From NCBI GenBank assembly GCA_009699615.1, contig WLNV01000114.1, positions 1 to 5,645 on the forward strand: DNA of 5,645 bases, given 5' to 3'. This DNA is from Actinomycetota bacterium (lineage in GTDB: Bacteria > Actinomycetota > Thermoleophilia > Solirubrobacterales > Solirubrobacteraceae). Positions 4,114 to 5,645 of the stretch are shown here, one piece after another (the stretch's first letter is position 1; each line of letters starts with the position of its first letter). Below the pieces are notes generated by a model, which was not told the DNA's origin, searched no databases, and saw only the letters and a program-made list of their open reading frames with translations. The position numbers were made by a program, and so were the translations under genes.

Positions 4114-5645
4114 ATGATGATCTTGCCTACGAAGCTTCTTTCGCTCCTTCCCTTCGTCGTCGTGGCGGCCGCTTTCGGCCCTGTTTCCGGGGCTAGCGCT
4201 CAGGCCGCGCAGATCAGCTGGACGACCTGCCCGAAAGAGGCCTATCCGGATCCGGACTTAGCAGATGAGCTCTATCCGGAGCTTCAGTGCGGGACGTTCA
4301 AGGTTCCTTACGACTACGGCAAGCCAAACGGCAAGCAGTTCACGCTGGCGCTGCAGAAACTTCCGGCGTCGGGCACGAAGACCGGGACTCTCTTTACTAA
4401 TCCTGGCGGCCCTGGCGCGCCCGGGCTAGATTTATGGGGGTTGCCTGCCACGTCGCCATCGCTCCGGAAGTCCTTTGATTTGGTCGGCTTTGATCCTCGC
4501 GGGGTCGGCGAGACCCGGCCGGCCTTCGACTGCGAACCGGCGCAAGGAGGCCCGCCGAACGTCGCCAACATCCCTTGGGTCCAGGTCACGGAGGCGCTGA
4601 CGCCCGGGATCGCCAAGGCGAACCGCGCCTGCCAGAGGAAGAGCGCCGACTTCATCGCCCACGTTGGCACCAACAATGTGGTCCGTGATCTCGATGCTAT
4701 GCGCGCCGCGGTCGGTGACGCCAAGCTGAACTTTTGGGGGATGAGTTACGGCACGAGGATCGGCTACGTCTACGCCTACCGCTATCCGCAGAGGGTGCGG
4801 GCGATCATCCTCGACGCTCCGATCTCGCCGAATGGAAGCGTGGCCGACTACGCCCGCCGGCGGTCCGGGTCCAGCGACGAGGCGCTGAGGTTCATCCGTT
4901 CGGTCAGCCCTGCCACCTACGCGGCGGTGATCGCCACGCGCGACAGCCTCTTCGCTTCCCGGCTTGACATTGGAACTGCCGGGCGCAGCATTCGTTTGGG
5001 CGGGTACGACTGGCTCAACATCATCATCAACCAGCTGTCCGCGCAGACCAACTGGCCGCAGATCACCGCACTGGCCAAGCAGGTCGCGGCGGCCCGGATC
5101 GTTGGCCCCGGCGGTTACGATGCCCGCGCTGCGCTGCGCAAGGCTCTCTCAATAGCCGAGGCCGAGGACATCGGCGGCATGGCGCCCAACGGGGGGGCAC
5201 TTTCCGCGATCAGCTGTGCCGACTATGCCGACCGGCCGTCTGCCCGCCAGCGCGCGCAGATCGTGCGCAACGTCGTCTCGCGTGCCCCGGTCTTCGGGGG
5301 CCTCTCGGTAATTCAATTGGCGCCTTGGTGCGCGGGTTACACCTTCCGGGCTGATCCTGTCCCGAGTCTCGCTTCGCGGGCTTCGCTGGCGCGCGTTAGG
5401 AACGTGAAGCTTGCGATCTCGGATGCGACCGCTGACGCCTCCACGCCGCTGGTCTGGGGCCGGGCGATGGCGCGGGCGTTCCCAAGCGCCTTCGAGGTGA
5501 CTCAGGAGACCGGCAACCACGTCAACTTCCTCCGGACTGAGTCCGACTGCGTCGATGGCCCGCTCCGGGAATATCTGCTGACGCTGAAGATGGCTCCGCG
5601 ACGGACGACGTGCCTGTTCACCGCCCCCGAGGGGCTTGACATGTC
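4114..5645 (+). CDS. Secreted S33-family alpha/beta hydrolase, tripeptidyl aminopeptidase (TAP) type (3' end outside window)
   Basis: An open reading frame of 510 codons with no stop before the window edge. TAP-type enzymes release short peptides from N-termini of extracellular proteins. Residues 1-30 form a signal peptide (K7, LLSLLPFVVVAAAF, ASA at 27-29). The alpha/beta hydrolase core shows the oxyanion-hole motif NPGGPG (96-101), DPRGVGET (127-134), and the nucleophile elbow GMSYG (209-213) with S211. The acid is probably D441 in TADASTP and the base H469 in GNHVNF. The C-terminal end has the TAP_C pattern, with C479 in ESDCV and C500 in RTTC, so only a short tail should be missing. ATG 4114 is used; ATG 4117 is equally possible, and neither has a visible Shine-Dalgarno. 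Two TTA leucine codons (4258, 4432) are unusual here. The family is firm; peptidase rather than esterase or proline iminopeptidase activity is inferred. Confidence 0.93.
   Translation, partial: MMILPTKLLSLLPFVVVAAAFGPVSGASAQAAQISWTTCPKEAYPDPDLADELYPELQCGTFKVPYDYGKPNGKQFTLALQKLPASGTKTGTLFTNPGGPGAPGLDLWGLPATSPSLRKSFDLVGFDPRGVGETRPAFDCEPAQGGPPNVANIPWVQVTEALTPGIAKANRACQRKSADFIAHVGTNNVVRDLDAMRAAVGDAKLNFWGMSYGTRIGYVYAYRYPQRVRAIILDAPISPNGSVADYARRRSGSSDEALRFIRSVSPATYAAVIATRDSLFASRLDIGTAGRSIRLGGYDWLNIIINQLSAQTNWPQITALAKQVAAARIVGPGGYDARAALRKALSIAEAEDIGGMAPNGGALSAISCADYADRPSARQRAQIVRNVVSRAPVFGGLSVIQLAPWCAGYTFRADPVPSLASRASLARVRNVKLAISDATADASTPLVWGRAMARAFPSAFEVTQETGNHVNFLRTESDCVDGPLREYLLTLKMAPRRTTCLFTAPEGLDM

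Noticed and set aside
4314..4724. 136-codon minus-strand frame opposite the peptidase
   Set aside because: No ribosome site or recognisable domain, and it covers the catalytic motifs of the S33 gene on the other strand.
5149..5520. 123-codon minus-strand frame near the right edge
   Set aside because: Arg/Pro-rich, low-complexity translation antisense to the C-terminal part of the peptidase.

Overview
The window looks like chromosome from a high-GC actinobacterium. G/C-ending codons dominate, GTG/TTG start codons are likely, almost every product is exported, and the single tRNA has no encoded CCA. Some protein traits, such as the short Cys-x5-Cys C-terminal module on a secreted hydrolase and a 3D-domain protein with a long conserved-looking N-terminal part, remind me of Thermoleophilia/Solirubrobacterales. 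That placement is recall and inference, not a search result.

Layout, left to right. (1) Bases 1-300 hold the 3' part of an FKBP-type peptidyl-prolyl isomerase. (2) A secreted NodB-type polysaccharide deacetylase follows with no gap: its GTG start directly follows the isomerase TAA in the same frame. (3) A secreted 3D-domain (MltA-like/double-psi beta-barrel) protein lies on the minus strand, ending tail to tail 10 nt from the deacetylase. (4) A divergent intergenic region (2291-2496) carries a candidate promoter and two overlapping perfect 12-bp palindromes. (5) A secreted clan GH-A type glycoside hydrolase follows, with a possible terminator hairpin after it. (6) A tRNA-Thr(GGT) comes next, with its own -10-like box and a strong 11-bp stem-loop behind it. 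(7) From 4114 to the right edge runs a secreted alpha/beta hydrolase of the S33 tripeptidyl aminopeptidase (TAP) type. It is open at the window end but near its expected C-terminus.

The four exported proteins (deacetylase, 3D protein, glycoside hydrolase, S33 peptidase) all plausibly act on cell-wall or extracellular polymers. They sit on both strands with separate upstream regions, so this is a neighbourhood of envelope genes rather than one operon. Only the isomerase-deacetylase pair looks co-translated; folding help for an exported partner is a guess.

I see no mobile element, CRISPR array, toxin-antitoxin pair, phage gene or defence module. The window is mostly ordinary housekeeping and secretome content. 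The points worth a second look are uncharacterised domains attached to known ones, the twin palindrome before the glycoside hydrolase, and the odd start regions.
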